This document shows positions 35,714-47,357 of a stretch of DNA of 64,000 nt, piece after piece. The notes below the pieces were generated by a model. That model did no database searches, had not been told where the DNA came from, and worked only from the letters and a program-made list of their open reading frames with translations. Location: positions 1 through 64,000 of the forward strand of contig NZ_JADDRL010000026.1 of assembly GCF_021538895.1 (NCBI RefSeq). Reading direction: 5' to 3'. Position 1 is the first letter of the stretch, and each line of letters opens with the position of its first letter. Both the position numbers and the translations under genes were made by a program. This DNA is from Streptomyces olivochromogenes (GTDB lineage Bacteria; Actinomycetota; Actinomycetes; Streptomycetales; Streptomycetaceae).

Positions 35714-36493
35714 GTGCCGGTTCTCCCCGGAGCCGAGCCGTACCGCCACGAGGGCGGGGAGGTGGGTGTTCTCCTCTGTCACGGCTTCACCGGCTCGCCG
35801 CAGTCGCTGCGCCCCTGGGCGAAGCATCATGCCGCGCACGGGCTGACGGTGTCGCTTCCGCTGCTGCCCGGGCACGGCACGCGCTGGGAGGACATGCAGC
35901 TCACGGGCTGGCAGGACTGGTACGCGGAGGTGGACCGCGAGCTGCGCCTGCTGCGCGAGCGCTGCGCGCGGGTGTTCGTGGCGGGCCTGTCGGCGGGCGG
36001 GGCGCTGGCCCTGCGGCTGGCGGCGAAGCACGGCGCGACCGTCGACGGCGTGGTGCTCGTCAACCCGGCGAACAAGGTGCACGGCTTCGCCGCGTACGCC
36101 CTGCCGGTGGCCCGGCACCTGGTGCGCACGACGAAGGGCATCGCCAGCGACATCGCGAAGGGGGGCGCCGCACTGGTGGGCTACGACCGGGTGCCGCTGC
36201 ACGCCGTCCACTCCCTGCGGTCCTTCTTCCGCATGCTGGACGGTGAGCTGCCGCAGGTGACCCAGCCGCTGCTGCTCCTGCACAGCGCGCAGGACCATGT
36301 GGTGCCGCCCGCCGACTCGGTCCGCATCCTGAGCCGGGTGTCTTCCACAGACGTAACGGAGGTCGTGCTGGAACAGAGTTACCACGTGGCGACGTTGGAC
36401 CATGACGCGGACCGGATCTTCGAGGAGAGCCTCGCCTTCATCGGCCGGCTCGCACCCAGTGTCGGCAAGGAAGGGACGGCCGCAGTTGGCTGA
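35714..36493 (+). CDS. Alpha/beta hydrolase (carboxylesterase/monoacylglycerol lipase type)
   Basis: 259-residue serine hydrolase. Oxyanion segment LLCHGFTGSPQSL near residue 20, nucleophile elbow GLSAGG, acid in HSAQDHVVPP and catalytic His in QSYHVATLDHD, matching Est30-like carboxylesterases. GTG at 35714 is chosen because AGGAGA is eight bases upstream. Its 3' end overlaps the next frame. The substrate is unknown; the neighbouring plsC hints at lipids but is on the other strand. Confidence 0.88.
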   Translation: MPVLPGAEPYRHEGGEVGVLLCHGFTGSPQSLRPWAKHHAAHGLTVSLPLLPGHGTRWEDMQLTGWQDWYAEVDRELRLLRERCARVFVAGLSAGGALALRLAAKHGATVDGVVLVNPANKVHGFAAYALPVARHLVRTTKGIASDIAKGGAALVGYDRVPLHAVHSLRSFFRMLDGELPQVTQPLLLLHSAQDHVVPPADSVRILSRVSSTDVTEVVLEQSYHVATLDHDADRIFEESLAFIGRLAPSVGKEGTAAVG

Positions 36494-37085
36494 GCACGAC
36501 TCCGACCGCGAGGATCGCGAGCCGGACGAGAAGGGTGTGCCCTTCGACGAGGAGGCCGCCTGGGCGGCGATCGTCGCCGGGTACGGCACGGAGCCGCCGG
36601 ACCCGCCGGGCGCCCGGCCGTACAGGCCGGTCGAGGATCTCGCGCTGCCCGAAACGGACACGACCGAGGACGGCGCGGACGCCAAGGACGCCGCGGACGG
36701 CAGGAGCGGCAAGGACGCCAAGGACGGCAAGGGGGAGCCCGCCAAGCCGCTGGGGAGCTCCGTGTCCTTCGCGCCCGGCGTGGGCCCGCGGGACTACACG
36801 GCGCCGGAGCCGTCCGACGACGACTTCGACGAGGACGACGAGGGCCACTTCGTGCCGCCCGAGCCGCCGCCTCTGCCCGCCGCCGACACGACCGCCAAGT
36901 TCGCCTGGCTGGGCGTGGTGGGCGGTCCGATCCTGCTCCTGCTGGCCGTGCTGCTCGGCTGGGACATGACGTGGTGGCTGGCGACGCTCGGCATCGGCGG
37001 CTTCCTCGGCGGTTTCGTCACGCTGGTCACGCGCATGAAGACGGACGACGGGGACGACGATCCGGGGCGGGGCGCGGTCGTCTGA
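36486..37085 (+). CDS. Conserved hypothetical membrane protein with acidic N-terminal region
   Basis: 199 residues from a TTG start that overlaps the esterase stop by eight bases and has GGAAGGGA about ten bases upstream. The first 135 residues are acidic and disordered (EHDSDREDREPDEKG; SDDDFDEDDEG). Two C-terminal membrane helices (KFAWLGVVGGPILLLLAVLL; WLATLGIGGFLGGFVTLV) and an Asp-rich end follow. I do not recognise a characterised family. Coupling to the esterase suggests cotranscription. Confidence 0.78.
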   Translation: MAEHDSDREDREPDEKGVPFDEEAAWAAIVAGYGTEPPDPPGARPYRPVEDLALPETDTTEDGADAKDAADGRSGKDAKDGKGEPAKPLGSSVSFAPGVGPRDYTAPEPSDDDFDEDDEGHFVPPEPPPLPAADTTAKFAWLGVVGGPILLLLAVLLGWDMTWWLATLGIGGFLGGFVTLVTRMKTDDGDDDPGRGAVV

Positions 37086-37130
37086 GCGGGGCGACCGGCC
37101 GGCGCCGCGGGCATGCGGCGTCCTACGGCC

Positions 37131-37886
37131 TCACGCCGCGGGAATTCTGAGGGCGGCCAGGACCGGGAGGTGGTCCGTGGCCGCCCTCAGGTCTGCCTCG
37201 GTGATGCCGGGATGATCGAGCGGGACCCCGCAGCCCAGGACCTCGATGCCCTTCGTCGCGAAGATCGCGTCGATGCGCTGGTGGGGGTCGGCGGGGGTGG
37301 AGGTGTACTCGCCGCCCCAGGGGGCGGTGGCCCGGCAGTCCTGGAGGCCTTCGGCAAGGCGCCGGAAGGTGGGGCCGCCGGGGCGCTCGTTGAGGTCGCC
37401 GCCGACGACGGCGTGCTCCGCGTGCATTCCGGCCAGCCGGTCGAGGAGCATGCCGGCCTGCTCGTGGCGCTCGTCCTTCTGCAGGCTGAGATGGCAGCTG
37501 AGGACGCCGAGGCGGGCGCCGGCGATGCGGACGACGGCGGTGGCGAAGCCGCGTCGGTGCAGGCCGGGGGTGAGCGGGAGGAGGACGTCCTCGGTCCGCT
37601 CCACGGTCGCCCGCAGGGAGCACAGGATCGCCGGTCCGGCCGCGGTGGCGCCGCCGGTGAGGAGGACCTGGCCCGAGGCCGCCGCGAGCCGGGCGAGCTT
37701 CTTGCGCCAGCGGAAGAAGCGGGGGGCCTCCTGGATCAGGACCAGGTCGGGGGCGCAGGCGGTGATCACACGGGCGAGGGCGGTGGTGTCGTCGCGCATC
37801 GAGCGGATGTTGTAGCTGAGGACGCGGACGACTGCGGAACCGTCCGGCTCCGTGCGGGAGTTGGGGAGCGGTGGGGGTGTCGGCAT
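37131..37886 (-). CDS. Endonuclease/exonuclease/phosphatase-family protein
   Basis: 251-residue EEP-fold hydrolase. Catalytic motifs are in order: LSYNIRSM, LIQEAPRF, CHLSLQ, VGGDLNERP, RIDAIFAT and ATDHLPVLAAL. No signal peptide. TAAATT lies six bases before the ATG, consistent with a leaderless start. Family members act on DNA, phosphoinositides or sphingomyelin; the specificity here cannot be read. Confidence 0.87.
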   Translation of the reverse strand: MPTPPPLPNSRTEPDGSAVVRVLSYNIRSMRDDTTALARVITACAPDLVLIQEAPRFFRWRKKLARLAAASGQVLLTGGATAAGPAILCSLRATVERTEDVLLPLTPGLHRRGFATAVVRIAGARLGVLSCHLSLQKDERHEQAGMLLDRLAGMHAEHAVVGGDLNERPGGPTFRRLAEGLQDCRATAPWGGEYTSTPADPHQRIDAIFATKGIEVLGCGVPLDHPGITEADLRAATDHLPVLAALRIPAA

Positions 37887-38057
37887 GGCGTCAATTTACG
37901 CCGGGGACGGGGTTCGGCCGCCCAATGGCTCGGGGCGCGAGGCTCGTGTGCGACTGCCGGATCTCCGTGGCTTGTCGCGCCCACGCGGCACAGCCGCATG
38001 TCTACACAGCCTCGCGCCCCTGAGGAAGGCACGGTCAATATGTATTGAAAAGTGGTG

Positions 38058-39011
38058 CTACATGATCGGGTCGGGCTCGCGGGCCAGGTCTGCCGCTCCG
38101 ACCAGGCCGGCCTTGTTGCCCAGTTCGGCGGCGATCACGTCGGCGACCGGGCGCCAGTTGCCGCCGACCAGCCAGCGCTTGTACGACTTACGGATGGGGT
38201 CGAGGACCAGTTCGCCCTCTTCGGAGAGGCCGCCACCGACGATGAACGCGGAGGGGTCGAAGAGGGAGGCCAGGTCGGCGAGGCCGGCACCGGCCCAGCG
38301 GGCGAGCTCACGGTAGGAGTCCACGGCGACCGGGTCGCCCTGGCGGGCGGCCATGGAGATGTGCTTGCCCTCGATGCCCTCGGGGGTGCCGTCGCCGAGG
38401 CCGAGCAGGATCTCGGCGGACTCGGGGGTGGCGTTGGCGCGCTGCTTGGCGTATCTGACCAGGGCGCGGCCGGACGCGTACTGCTCCCAGCAGCCCTGCG
38501 AGCCGCAGCCGCACAGCAGGCCGTCCGGGACCATCCGGATGTGGCCGAACTCGGCGGCCACGCCGAAGTGGCCGCGGCGCAGCTTGTTGCCGATGATGAT
38601 GCCGCCGCCGAGGCCGGTGCCGAGCGTGATGCAGATGACGTTGCGGTGGCCCTTGCCTGCGCCGAACTTGTACTCGCCCCACGCGGCCGCGTTGGCGTCG
38701 TTCTCCACGACGACCGGGAGGCCGACGCGGGCCTCGACCTTCTCCTTGAGCGGCTCCTGGCGCCAGTCGATGTTGGGGGCGAAATAGACGGTCGAGCGCT
38801 GCCGGTTCACGTATCCGGCCGCACCGATGCCCACGCCGACGATGTCGTGCCCGGCGCGCGCGCCCTCCACCGCGGAGGCGATGGCGTCCACGATGCCCTC
38901 CGGCGTGCCCGGGGTCGGCACCTTGAAGGTCGAGAGGATGTTGCCTTCCTCATCGACCACGCCGGCCGCGATCTTCGTGCCGCCGATGTCGACGCCGATG
39001 GTGAGTCCCAT
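38058..39011 (-). CDS. glkA: ROK-family glucokinase
   Basis: 317-residue ATP-dependent glucose kinase. The ATP motif GVDIGGTKIAAGVVD, VVENDANAAAWGEYKFGAG with catalytic Asp, TLGTGLGGG, the ROK signature and the zinc motif CGCGSQGCWE are intact. GAGGGA precedes the ATG. By synteny it is S. coelicolor glkA, which besides phosphorylating glucose is needed for carbon catabolite repression. It stands alone, with terminator-poor flanks. Confidence 0.95.
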   Translation of the reverse strand: MGLTIGVDIGGTKIAAGVVDEEGNILSTFKVPTPGTPEGIVDAIASAVEGARAGHDIVGVGIGAAGYVNRQRSTVYFAPNIDWRQEPLKEKVEARVGLPVVVENDANAAAWGEYKFGAGKGHRNVICITLGTGLGGGIIIGNKLRRGHFGVAAEFGHIRMVPDGLLCGCGSQGCWEQYASGRALVRYAKQRANATPESAEILLGLGDGTPEGIEGKHISMAARQGDPVAVDSYRELARWAGAGLADLASLFDPSAFIVGGGLSEEGELVLDPIRKSYKRWLVGGNWRPVADVIAAELGNKAGLVGAADLAREPDPIM

Positions 39012-39066
39012 GAATCCCTCAGTTTCGGTCGAGCCCCGCTACGGCCAACCGTACCCGAGGGGGCTG

Positions 39067-39558
39067 TCAGTCCAAGTCGATGTGTTCGCCGGGGCTGGTG
39101 CCTTCGCCCCGGTCCTTGCCGTGGCTGAAGTCGTCCTTCAGGTCTGTAGGGCCGGAGGTCCAGCGGCGTTCCTGGTTCTGGACCGCGGAGCGGTAGGCCG
39201 CCAGCAGTTCGTTGCCGGCCGCCGCGAGATGGTCGAAGACGTCCGGGTTGCGCTCTATGACGGGCTCGACGGCGGCCTTGGCCTGCTGCACGACCTGCCG
39301 CACCACCTGCTGGGCGGCGGGCCCGGCGACCGCGCCGAGGAGCGGGTTCTGGAGGCCGGACAGCTTGTCGGCGACGGCGTCGACGAGTTTGCGCAGTTCC
39401 TCTGCGGCCGAGCCCGGGGGCGTCCCGTACTCGGCACGGCGGCGAGCCCGCTCGGCCTCCAGGTCCTCGGCACAGGCCTTGGCCCAGGCGTCCTCGTCGG
39501 TCACCCGCACGTCGTCGTCCGCCGCGGTGGCGTCAGGTGTGGGGTGCTCTTCACTCAT
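39067..39558 (-). CDS. DUF5304-like conserved Streptomyces protein
   Basis: 163-residue hydrophilic protein. Acidic N- and C-terminal ends surround a helical middle with amphipathic pattern (LRKLVDAVADKLSGLQNPLLG; QQVVRQVVQQAKAAVEPVIE). No catalytic motif. AGGAG precedes the ATG. It is followed by the ArsA-like ATPase gene about 110 bases upstream in the same direction, so they may be cotranscribed. Function unknown. Confidence 0.75.
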   Translation of the reverse strand: MSEEHPTPDATAADDDVRVTDEDAWAKACAEDLEAERARRRAEYGTPPGSAAEELRKLVDAVADKLSGLQNPLLGAVAGPAAQQVVRQVVQQAKAAVEPVIERNPDVFDHLAAAGNELLAAYRSAVQNQERRWTSGPTDLKDDFSHGKDRGEGTSPGEHIDLD

Positions 39559-39668
39559 GACGGACTCCTGACTACGGTTCGTCTCTACGACGTTACCCGA
39601 ATGGGCGTACGTGGTTCACCGCCCGCGGAGCGGACTCCCTCGTCCCTCCGGCGCGGGGCGAGGTGGAA

Positions 39669-40838
39669 TCACTTCTCCCGCGGCCACAGCTCGGGGTCGG
39701 GGGCGAAGCGGATGCGCAGTTCGCCGTCCCGCAGCGCGGCGCCCGCGACGGTGCAGCGGCGCAGGGCGGACGGCAGCGGGACGATCCGGCGGAACCGGCC
39801 GGCCGTGAGGACGAGCTCGTCCGTGCGCCGGACGAGGTCGAGTTCGTCGCGTATCGCGCCGGGCAGCGGGATGTGCCAGACGAGCACGCCGTCCTCGGCG
39901 ATCCGGTCGGTGACCGGCCACTCGACCGGGGTGGCCGCCGGGTTGACGCCGGGCACGGCGAGGGCGGCGAGGTCGTCGCCGCCGTGCGGGTCGCGGCCGA
40001 GATGGGCGACCGCGTGGACGTCGTACGTCTCCTGCCAGTCGGCGAGGGCCTTGCGCTGCTGGGCGACGAGCGAGGCGAGCCAGCCGTCCGCGGTGCTCTC
40101 GGGCAGGACGCGGTTGGCGACCAGGTTCTCGGGGCGCAGGCCGCGCACGGCGAGGCCGAGGCCGGCGGTGCGGACGGCGTCGGCGCCGGCCGGGCCGGGT
40201 TCGGCGACGAGGTGCACGGCGGTGCGGCGGTCGGTGAGGACGGCCTCCACGGCGGCCAGTTCGAGGTCCCAGCGGGCCGCCGTTTCGTAGAGCCAGTCGG
40301 CGGGCATCGGGACGCCGGCGAGACGGCCGAGGACCGGGCGCAGGGCGCGGGCCGCCTGCCGTTCCGGCGGGAGCAGTCGGCGCAGATAGCGGCGCAGTTC
40401 CTCCGGGAGGGCGAGCAGGGCGAGGGCCTGCGCGGTGGGCGGGAGGTCGACGACCAGGAGGTCGTAGCGCTCGGAGAGGGCGGCGTCCCGCAGGGCGCGC
40501 AGGAAGGACAGTTCCTCGGCCCCGGGCAGTGGGGTGACCTCCTCGGCGTCCAGGCGCGCGGCGCCGAGCAGGTCGAGGACGCCGGCGGCGCGTTCCTGGA
40601 AGGCGGTGAGGTCGTCGCGGAACCGTTCGGTCGCGTCCGGGCGCCAGGCCGTCAGGTGCGGGGCGACCGGGCCGGGGACCGGTCCCGTCGCCGCGCCCAG
40701 CGCCGCCCCGAGGGTGTCCGTGCGGTCCGCGCTGAGGACGAGGGTCTCGCTGCCCTCGCGCGCGGCCCGCAGCGCGGTGGCAGCGGCAACGGTCGTACGT
40801 CCGGATCCGCCGGGGCCCGTGATCAGGATGGTGCGCAT
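39669..40838 (-). CDS. ArsA/GET3-like ATPase with altered P-loop
   Basis: 389-residue SIMIBI-class ATPase of the actinobacterial ArsA-like family (Mtb Rv2184c context). The deviant Walker A reads TGPGGSGRTTVAAATALRAA, so both signature lysines of KGGVGKT are missing, one replaced by Arg. Switch II-like DLLVVDLPPTAQALALLALP is present. The C-terminal alpha-crystallin-like domain (IPLPGAIRDELDLVRRTDELVLTAGRFRRIV) is typical. No arsenite or TRC40 Cys pairs are seen. Next to an SRPBCC gene as in mycobacteria. Function unknown. Confidence 0.85.
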   Translation of the reverse strand: MRTILITGPGGSGRTTVAAATALRAAREGSETLVLSADRTDTLGAALGAATGPVPGPVAPHLTAWRPDATERFRDDLTAFQERAAGVLDLLGAARLDAEEVTPLPGAEELSFLRALRDAALSERYDLLVVDLPPTAQALALLALPEELRRYLRRLLPPERQAARALRPVLGRLAGVPMPADWLYETAARWDLELAAVEAVLTDRRTAVHLVAEPGPAGADAVRTAGLGLAVRGLRPENLVANRVLPESTADGWLASLVAQQRKALADWQETYDVHAVAHLGRDPHGGDDLAALAVPGVNPAATPVEWPVTDRIAEDGVLVWHIPLPGAIRDELDLVRRTDELVLTAGRFRRIVPLPSALRRCTVAGAALRDGELRIRFAPDPELWPREK

Positions 40839-40892
40839 GAGGGTGAACGGTACCTTCGCGCGGAAGGCCCGGACGCCGCCCTGCTTCTCGCC

Positions 40893-41336
40893 CTACTTCT
40901 CGCCCGACTCCACGCGCTTCTTCAGGCCGGCCAGCGCGCGGTCGATGATGACCTTCTCGGCCTTGCGCTTGATCATGCCGAGCATGGGGATCTTGACGTC
41001 GACGGTGAGCTGGTAGGTCACCTCGGTGGCGCCGGGGCCCGCGGGCCTGAGGAGGTAGGAGCCGTCCAGGGAGCGCAGCATCTGGGACTTCACCAGGGTC
41101 CAGGAGACCTCGTTCTGCCCGGTCCAGGTGTAGCCGAGGGTCTGGTCGTCCTTGATCGCGCCGGCGTCCATGACGAGGCGGACCTGCTCGGCGCGGCCCT
41201 GGTCGTCGGTCTTGAGGACCTCGGCCTCCTTCACCTCGCCGGTCCAGTCCGGGTAGCGGGCGAAGTCGGCGATCACCGCCATGACGTCGGCCGGAGCCGC
41301 CTCGATCGTGATGCTCGAACTGGTGTGTTCCGCCAT
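40893..41336 (-). CDS. SRPBCC-family (START/Bet v 1-like) protein
   Basis: 147-residue polyketide-cyclase/dehydratase-like fold: SSSITIEAAPADVMAVIADFARYPDWTGEVKEAEV opening, SYTWTGQNEVSWTL-type strands and a long C-terminal helix with RALAGLKKRVES. Binds a hydrophobic ligand in relatives. It lies 54 bases upstream of the ArsA-like gene in the same direction and the pair is conserved in mycobacteria (Rv2185c/Rv2184c context), suggesting a shared lipid- or membrane-related role. GGAGGAG precedes the ATG. Confidence 0.87.
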   Translation of the reverse strand: MAEHTSSSITIEAAPADVMAVIADFARYPDWTGEVKEAEVLKTDDQGRAEQVRLVMDAGAIKDDQTLGYTWTGQNEVSWTLVKSQMLRSLDGSYLLRPAGPGATEVTYQLTVDVKIPMLGMIKRKAEKVIIDRALAGLKKRVESGEK

Positions 41337-41462
41337 CGCCGTGGCTCCTCCAGATGCGGGCCGTTAGTCAGGTCGCCGTGCGCGGGCGTGCGCACGTGTG
41401 TGCAGCGTGAAGGCTACCGCGCGCCCGACCAGCCGCATTCACCCCGTCCGCGCATGGGCCGT

Positions 41463-42260
41463 TCACCATTCCAGCGCCCAGGGTGTGCCCGTCCCGGCGA
41501 AGTGCCCCACGTTCACGCACTCGGTCGCCCCGATCCGCATCCGCCGCACCAGCGGCTGGTGGACATGTCCGAAGAGCGAGTAGCGGGGCCGGGTGCGGCG
41601 GATGGCGTCCAGCAGGGCGCGGCTGCCGCGTTCGAAGCGGCGCGCGACCGTGTCGTAGACCAGCTCCGGCACCTCCGGCGGTATGTGCGTGCACAGCACG
41701 TCGACCTCGCCGATTGCCTCGATCTTCGCGGCGTACTCCTCGTCGCTGATCTCGTACGGCGTCCGCATCGGGCTCTTCAGCCCGCCGCCGACGAAGCCGA
41801 AGGTCCAGCCGCCTATCTCCACCCGCTCACCGTCCAGGACGGTGGTGCCCGGCGCGGCGTACTCCCGCCACAGTGGCGGCATGTCGACATTGCCGTAGGT
41901 GGCGTACGTCGGGGCCGGGAACGCGGCGAACATCTCGGCGTACTGCTTGCGCACCGCCCCCTCGATCGCGGCGGCCCGGTCGTTGCCGATGCCCGCCCAC
42001 AGCCGGGCCCCGAACGCGCGCGCCTCCTCGTAGCGGCGGGCGGTGCGCAGTTCCACGATGCGGTCGGCGTTCGCCGTCCCGAACAGGTCCGGGAAGATGC
42101 CGCGCGAGTGGTCGGCGTAGTCCAGGAAGAGGACCAGGTCACCCAGGCAGATCAGGGCGTCGGCGCCGTCGCCGGCCCGGGCCAGGTCACGGGCGTTGCC
42201 GTGCACATCGCTGACCACATGGACGCGTGTCCTGCGGTTGCCGACGGGTGTAGGTGCCAT
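41463..42260 (-). CDS. Calcineurin-like metallophosphoesterase
   Basis: 265-residue metallophosphoesterase. Metal ligands are in VSDVHGN, ICLGDLVLFLDY, YGNVD, LCTHIPPE and FGHVHQP, the full D-x-H, GD, GN(V)D, H, GH-x-H set. No signal sequence. TACCCT eight bases before the ATG may be a -10 for a leaderless transcript. Substrate unknown; the mid-domain insertion of about 60 residues after the second motif is longer than in YfcE-type enzymes. Confidence 0.88.
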   Translation of the reverse strand: MAPTPVGNRRTRVHVVSDVHGNARDLARAGDGADALICLGDLVLFLDYADHSRGIFPDLFGTANADRIVELRTARRYEEARAFGARLWAGIGNDRAAAIEGAVRKQYAEMFAAFPAPTYATYGNVDMPPLWREYAAPGTTVLDGERVEIGGWTFGFVGGGLKSPMRTPYEISDEEYAAKIEAIGEVDVLCTHIPPEVPELVYDTVARRFERGSRALLDAIRRTRPRYSLFGHVHQPLVRRMRIGATECVNVGHFAGTGTPWALEW

Positions 42261-42576
42261 GGTGATCAAGGGTAGGGGTGTGCGGGCCAGGTGAACAGTG
42301 GCGGCCGGACCTGCGGTTACTGGCCAGTCAGGAAGGGCGTGGACTACCGTACGCCAAGGAACACCAACCTGTGTGACGCAGCGAACATCTCGCCGGGACC
42401 CCCTGTCGAAGAAGCCATACCGGCGGGTAACGTCCGGGCAGTCCCATCGTGCTCTGGAATTCAACCAACGAGCCCGCGTGGCTCGTGGCGGACTCTCGAG
42501 CACGAGCCCGAGCCGTGGACCGCACCGTCGCATCGCACAACGTCGTGGCGCCGGCGCCCTATGAGGAGCAGCAGTC
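42261..42576. other. Intergenic region between metallophosphoesterase and fadD genes
   Basis: 316 bases with no supportable gene. The left end holds the metallophosphoesterase promoter. The right end has several CGAGCCCG-like imperfect repeats (42470-42520) and the fadD ribosome site; I could not place the fadD promoter. Confidence 0.5.
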
Positions 42577-44373
42577 TTGCGCGAGTTCAGCCTTCCGGCT
42601 TTGTACGAGGTCCCTGCGGACGGCAATCTGACCGACATCGTCCGCAGAAACGCCGCGCAGCATCCCGACGTCGCCGTCATCGCCCGCAAGGTGGGCGGTG
42701 CCTGGCAGGACGTGTCGGCGACCGTCTTCCTCGCCGAGGTGCGAGCCGCCGCCAAGGGCCTCATCGCCTCCGGCGTGCGGCCCGGCGACCGGGTCGCGCT
42801 GATGTCCCGCACCCGCTACGAGTGGACGCTGCTGGACTTCGCGATCTGGAGCGCGGGCGCGGTCACCGTGCCGGTGTACGAGACCAGCTCCCCGGAGCAG
42901 GTGCAGTGGATCCTCGGCGACTCGGGCGCGACCGCCGCGCTCGTGGAGCTGGACACCCACGCCGCCGCCGTCGAGTCGGTGCGCGACCGGCTGCCCGCGC
43001 TCAAGAACGTCTGGCAGATCGAGGCCGGAGGGCTGGCGGAGCTCGGACGGCTCGGTCAGGACGTCGCGGACGCGACGGTCGAGGAGCGCAGCTCGCTGGC
43101 GAAGGCCGACGACCCGGCGACCATCGTGTACACGAGCGGCACCACCGGCCGCCCCAAGGGCTGTGTGCTCACCCACCGCGCCTTCTTCGCCGAGTGCGGC
43201 AACATCGTCGAGCGGCTGCGCCCGCTGTTCCGCACCGGCGAGTGCTCGGTCCTGCTGTTCCTGCCGCTGGCGCACGTCTTCGGCCGCCTGGTGCAGGTCG
43301 CGCCGATGATGGCGCCGATCAAGCTGGGCTGCGTCCCGGACATCAAGAACCTCACCGACGAGCTGGCCGCGTTCCGGCCGACGCTGATCCTGGGCGTCCC
43401 GCGCGTCTTCGAGAAGGTCTACAACTCGGCCCGCGCCAAGGCCCAGGCGGACGGCAAGGGCAAGATCTTCGACAAGGCCGCCGACACGGCGATCGCCTAC
43501 AGCAAGGCGCTGGACACCCCGTCGGGTCCGTCCCTCGGCCTGCGGATCAAGCACAAGACGTTCGACAAGCTCGTCTACAGCAAGCTGCGCGCGGTGCTCG
43601 GCGGCCGGGGCGAGTACGCCATCTCGGGCGGCGCCCCGCTGGGCGAGCGCCTGGGCCACTTCTTCCGGGGCATCGGCTTCACGGTCCTGGAGGGCTACGG
43701 TCTGACCGAGTCCTGCGCGGCGACCGCGTTCAACCCCTGGGACCGGCAGAAGATCGGCACGGTCGGCCAGCCGCTGCCGGGCTCGGTGGTGCGGATCGCG
43801 GACGACGGCGAGGTGCTGCTGCACGGCGAGCACCTGTTCAAGGAGTACTGGAACAACCCGGGCGCGAGTGCTGAGGCGCTCGCCGACGGCTGGTTCCACA
43901 CCGGTGACATCGGCACCCTCGACGAGGACGGCTACCTCAGGATCACCGGCCGCAAGAAGGAGATCATCGTCACCGCGGGCGGCAAGAACGTCGCCCCGGC
44001 CGTGATCGAGGACCGTATCCGGGCGCACGCGCTGGTCGCAGAGTGCATGGTGGTGGGCGACGGGCGGCCGTTCGTGGGCGCACTGGTCACCGTCGACGAG
44101 GAGTTCCTGGACCGCTGGGCCGCCGAGCACGGCAAGCCCACGGGCTCCACCGCGGCGTCGCTGCGTGACGACCCGGATCTGATCGCTGCGATCCAGACGG
44201 CGGTCGACGACGGCAACGCCGCGGTGTCGAAGGCGGAATCGGTGCGGAAGTTCCGCATTCTGTCCTCCCAGTTCACGGAGGAGTCGGGCCACCTCACGCC
44301 GTCCCTGAAGCTCAAGCGTGTCGTGGTGGCGAAGGACTACGCGGCCGAGATCGAGGCGCTCTACCAGAAGTAG
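42577..44373 (+). CDS. fadD: Long-chain fatty acid-CoA ligase (AMP-forming), FadD15 type
   Basis: 598-residue adenylate-forming enzyme activating fatty acids to acyl-CoA. The AMP motif TIVYTSGTTGRPKGCVLTHR near residue 180, the GYGLTES motif near 375, DGWFHTGDIGTLDEDGYL and the ITGRKKEIIVTAGGKNVAP hinge are complete. Start is a TTG with AGGAG eight bases upstream. Its place before the PimB-like transferase parallels Rv2187 fadD15 and Rv2188c. Confidence 0.95.
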   Translation: MREFSLPALYEVPADGNLTDIVRRNAAQHPDVAVIARKVGGAWQDVSATVFLAEVRAAAKGLIASGVRPGDRVALMSRTRYEWTLLDFAIWSAGAVTVPVYETSSPEQVQWILGDSGATAALVELDTHAAAVESVRDRLPALKNVWQIEAGGLAELGRLGQDVADATVEERSSLAKADDPATIVYTSGTTGRPKGCVLTHRAFFAECGNIVERLRPLFRTGECSVLLFLPLAHVFGRLVQVAPMMAPIKLGCVPDIKNLTDELAAFRPTLILGVPRVFEKVYNSARAKAQADGKGKIFDKAADTAIAYSKALDTPSGPSLGLRIKHKTFDKLVYSKLRAVLGGRGEYAISGGAPLGERLGHFFRGIGFTVLEGYGLTESCAATAFNPWDRQKIGTVGQPLPGSVVRIADDGEVLLHGEHLFKEYWNNPGASAEALADGWFHTGDIGTLDEDGYLRITGRKKEIIVTAGGKNVAPAVIEDRIRAHALVAECMVVGDGRPFVGALVTVDEEFLDRWAAEHGKPTGSTAASLRDDPDLIAAIQTAVDDGNAAVSKAESVRKFRILSSQFTEESGHLTPSLKLKRVVVAKDYAAEIEALYQK

Positions 44374-44392
44374 GGCGGCCCCTGACGGCGCG

Positions 44393-47228
<2,836 letters not shown>

Positions 47229-47357
47229 CGCCGCCGACCCTACCCAACCCGGGTGACCGACCGCTCGGGGGAGCCGTCGGCCGCGCCTCACGGGCCTCGC
47301 ACAGGTGCGCGGGGGATCATGTGGCCGCACCCAGGCGGACCGACGACAGGGGCTCAG

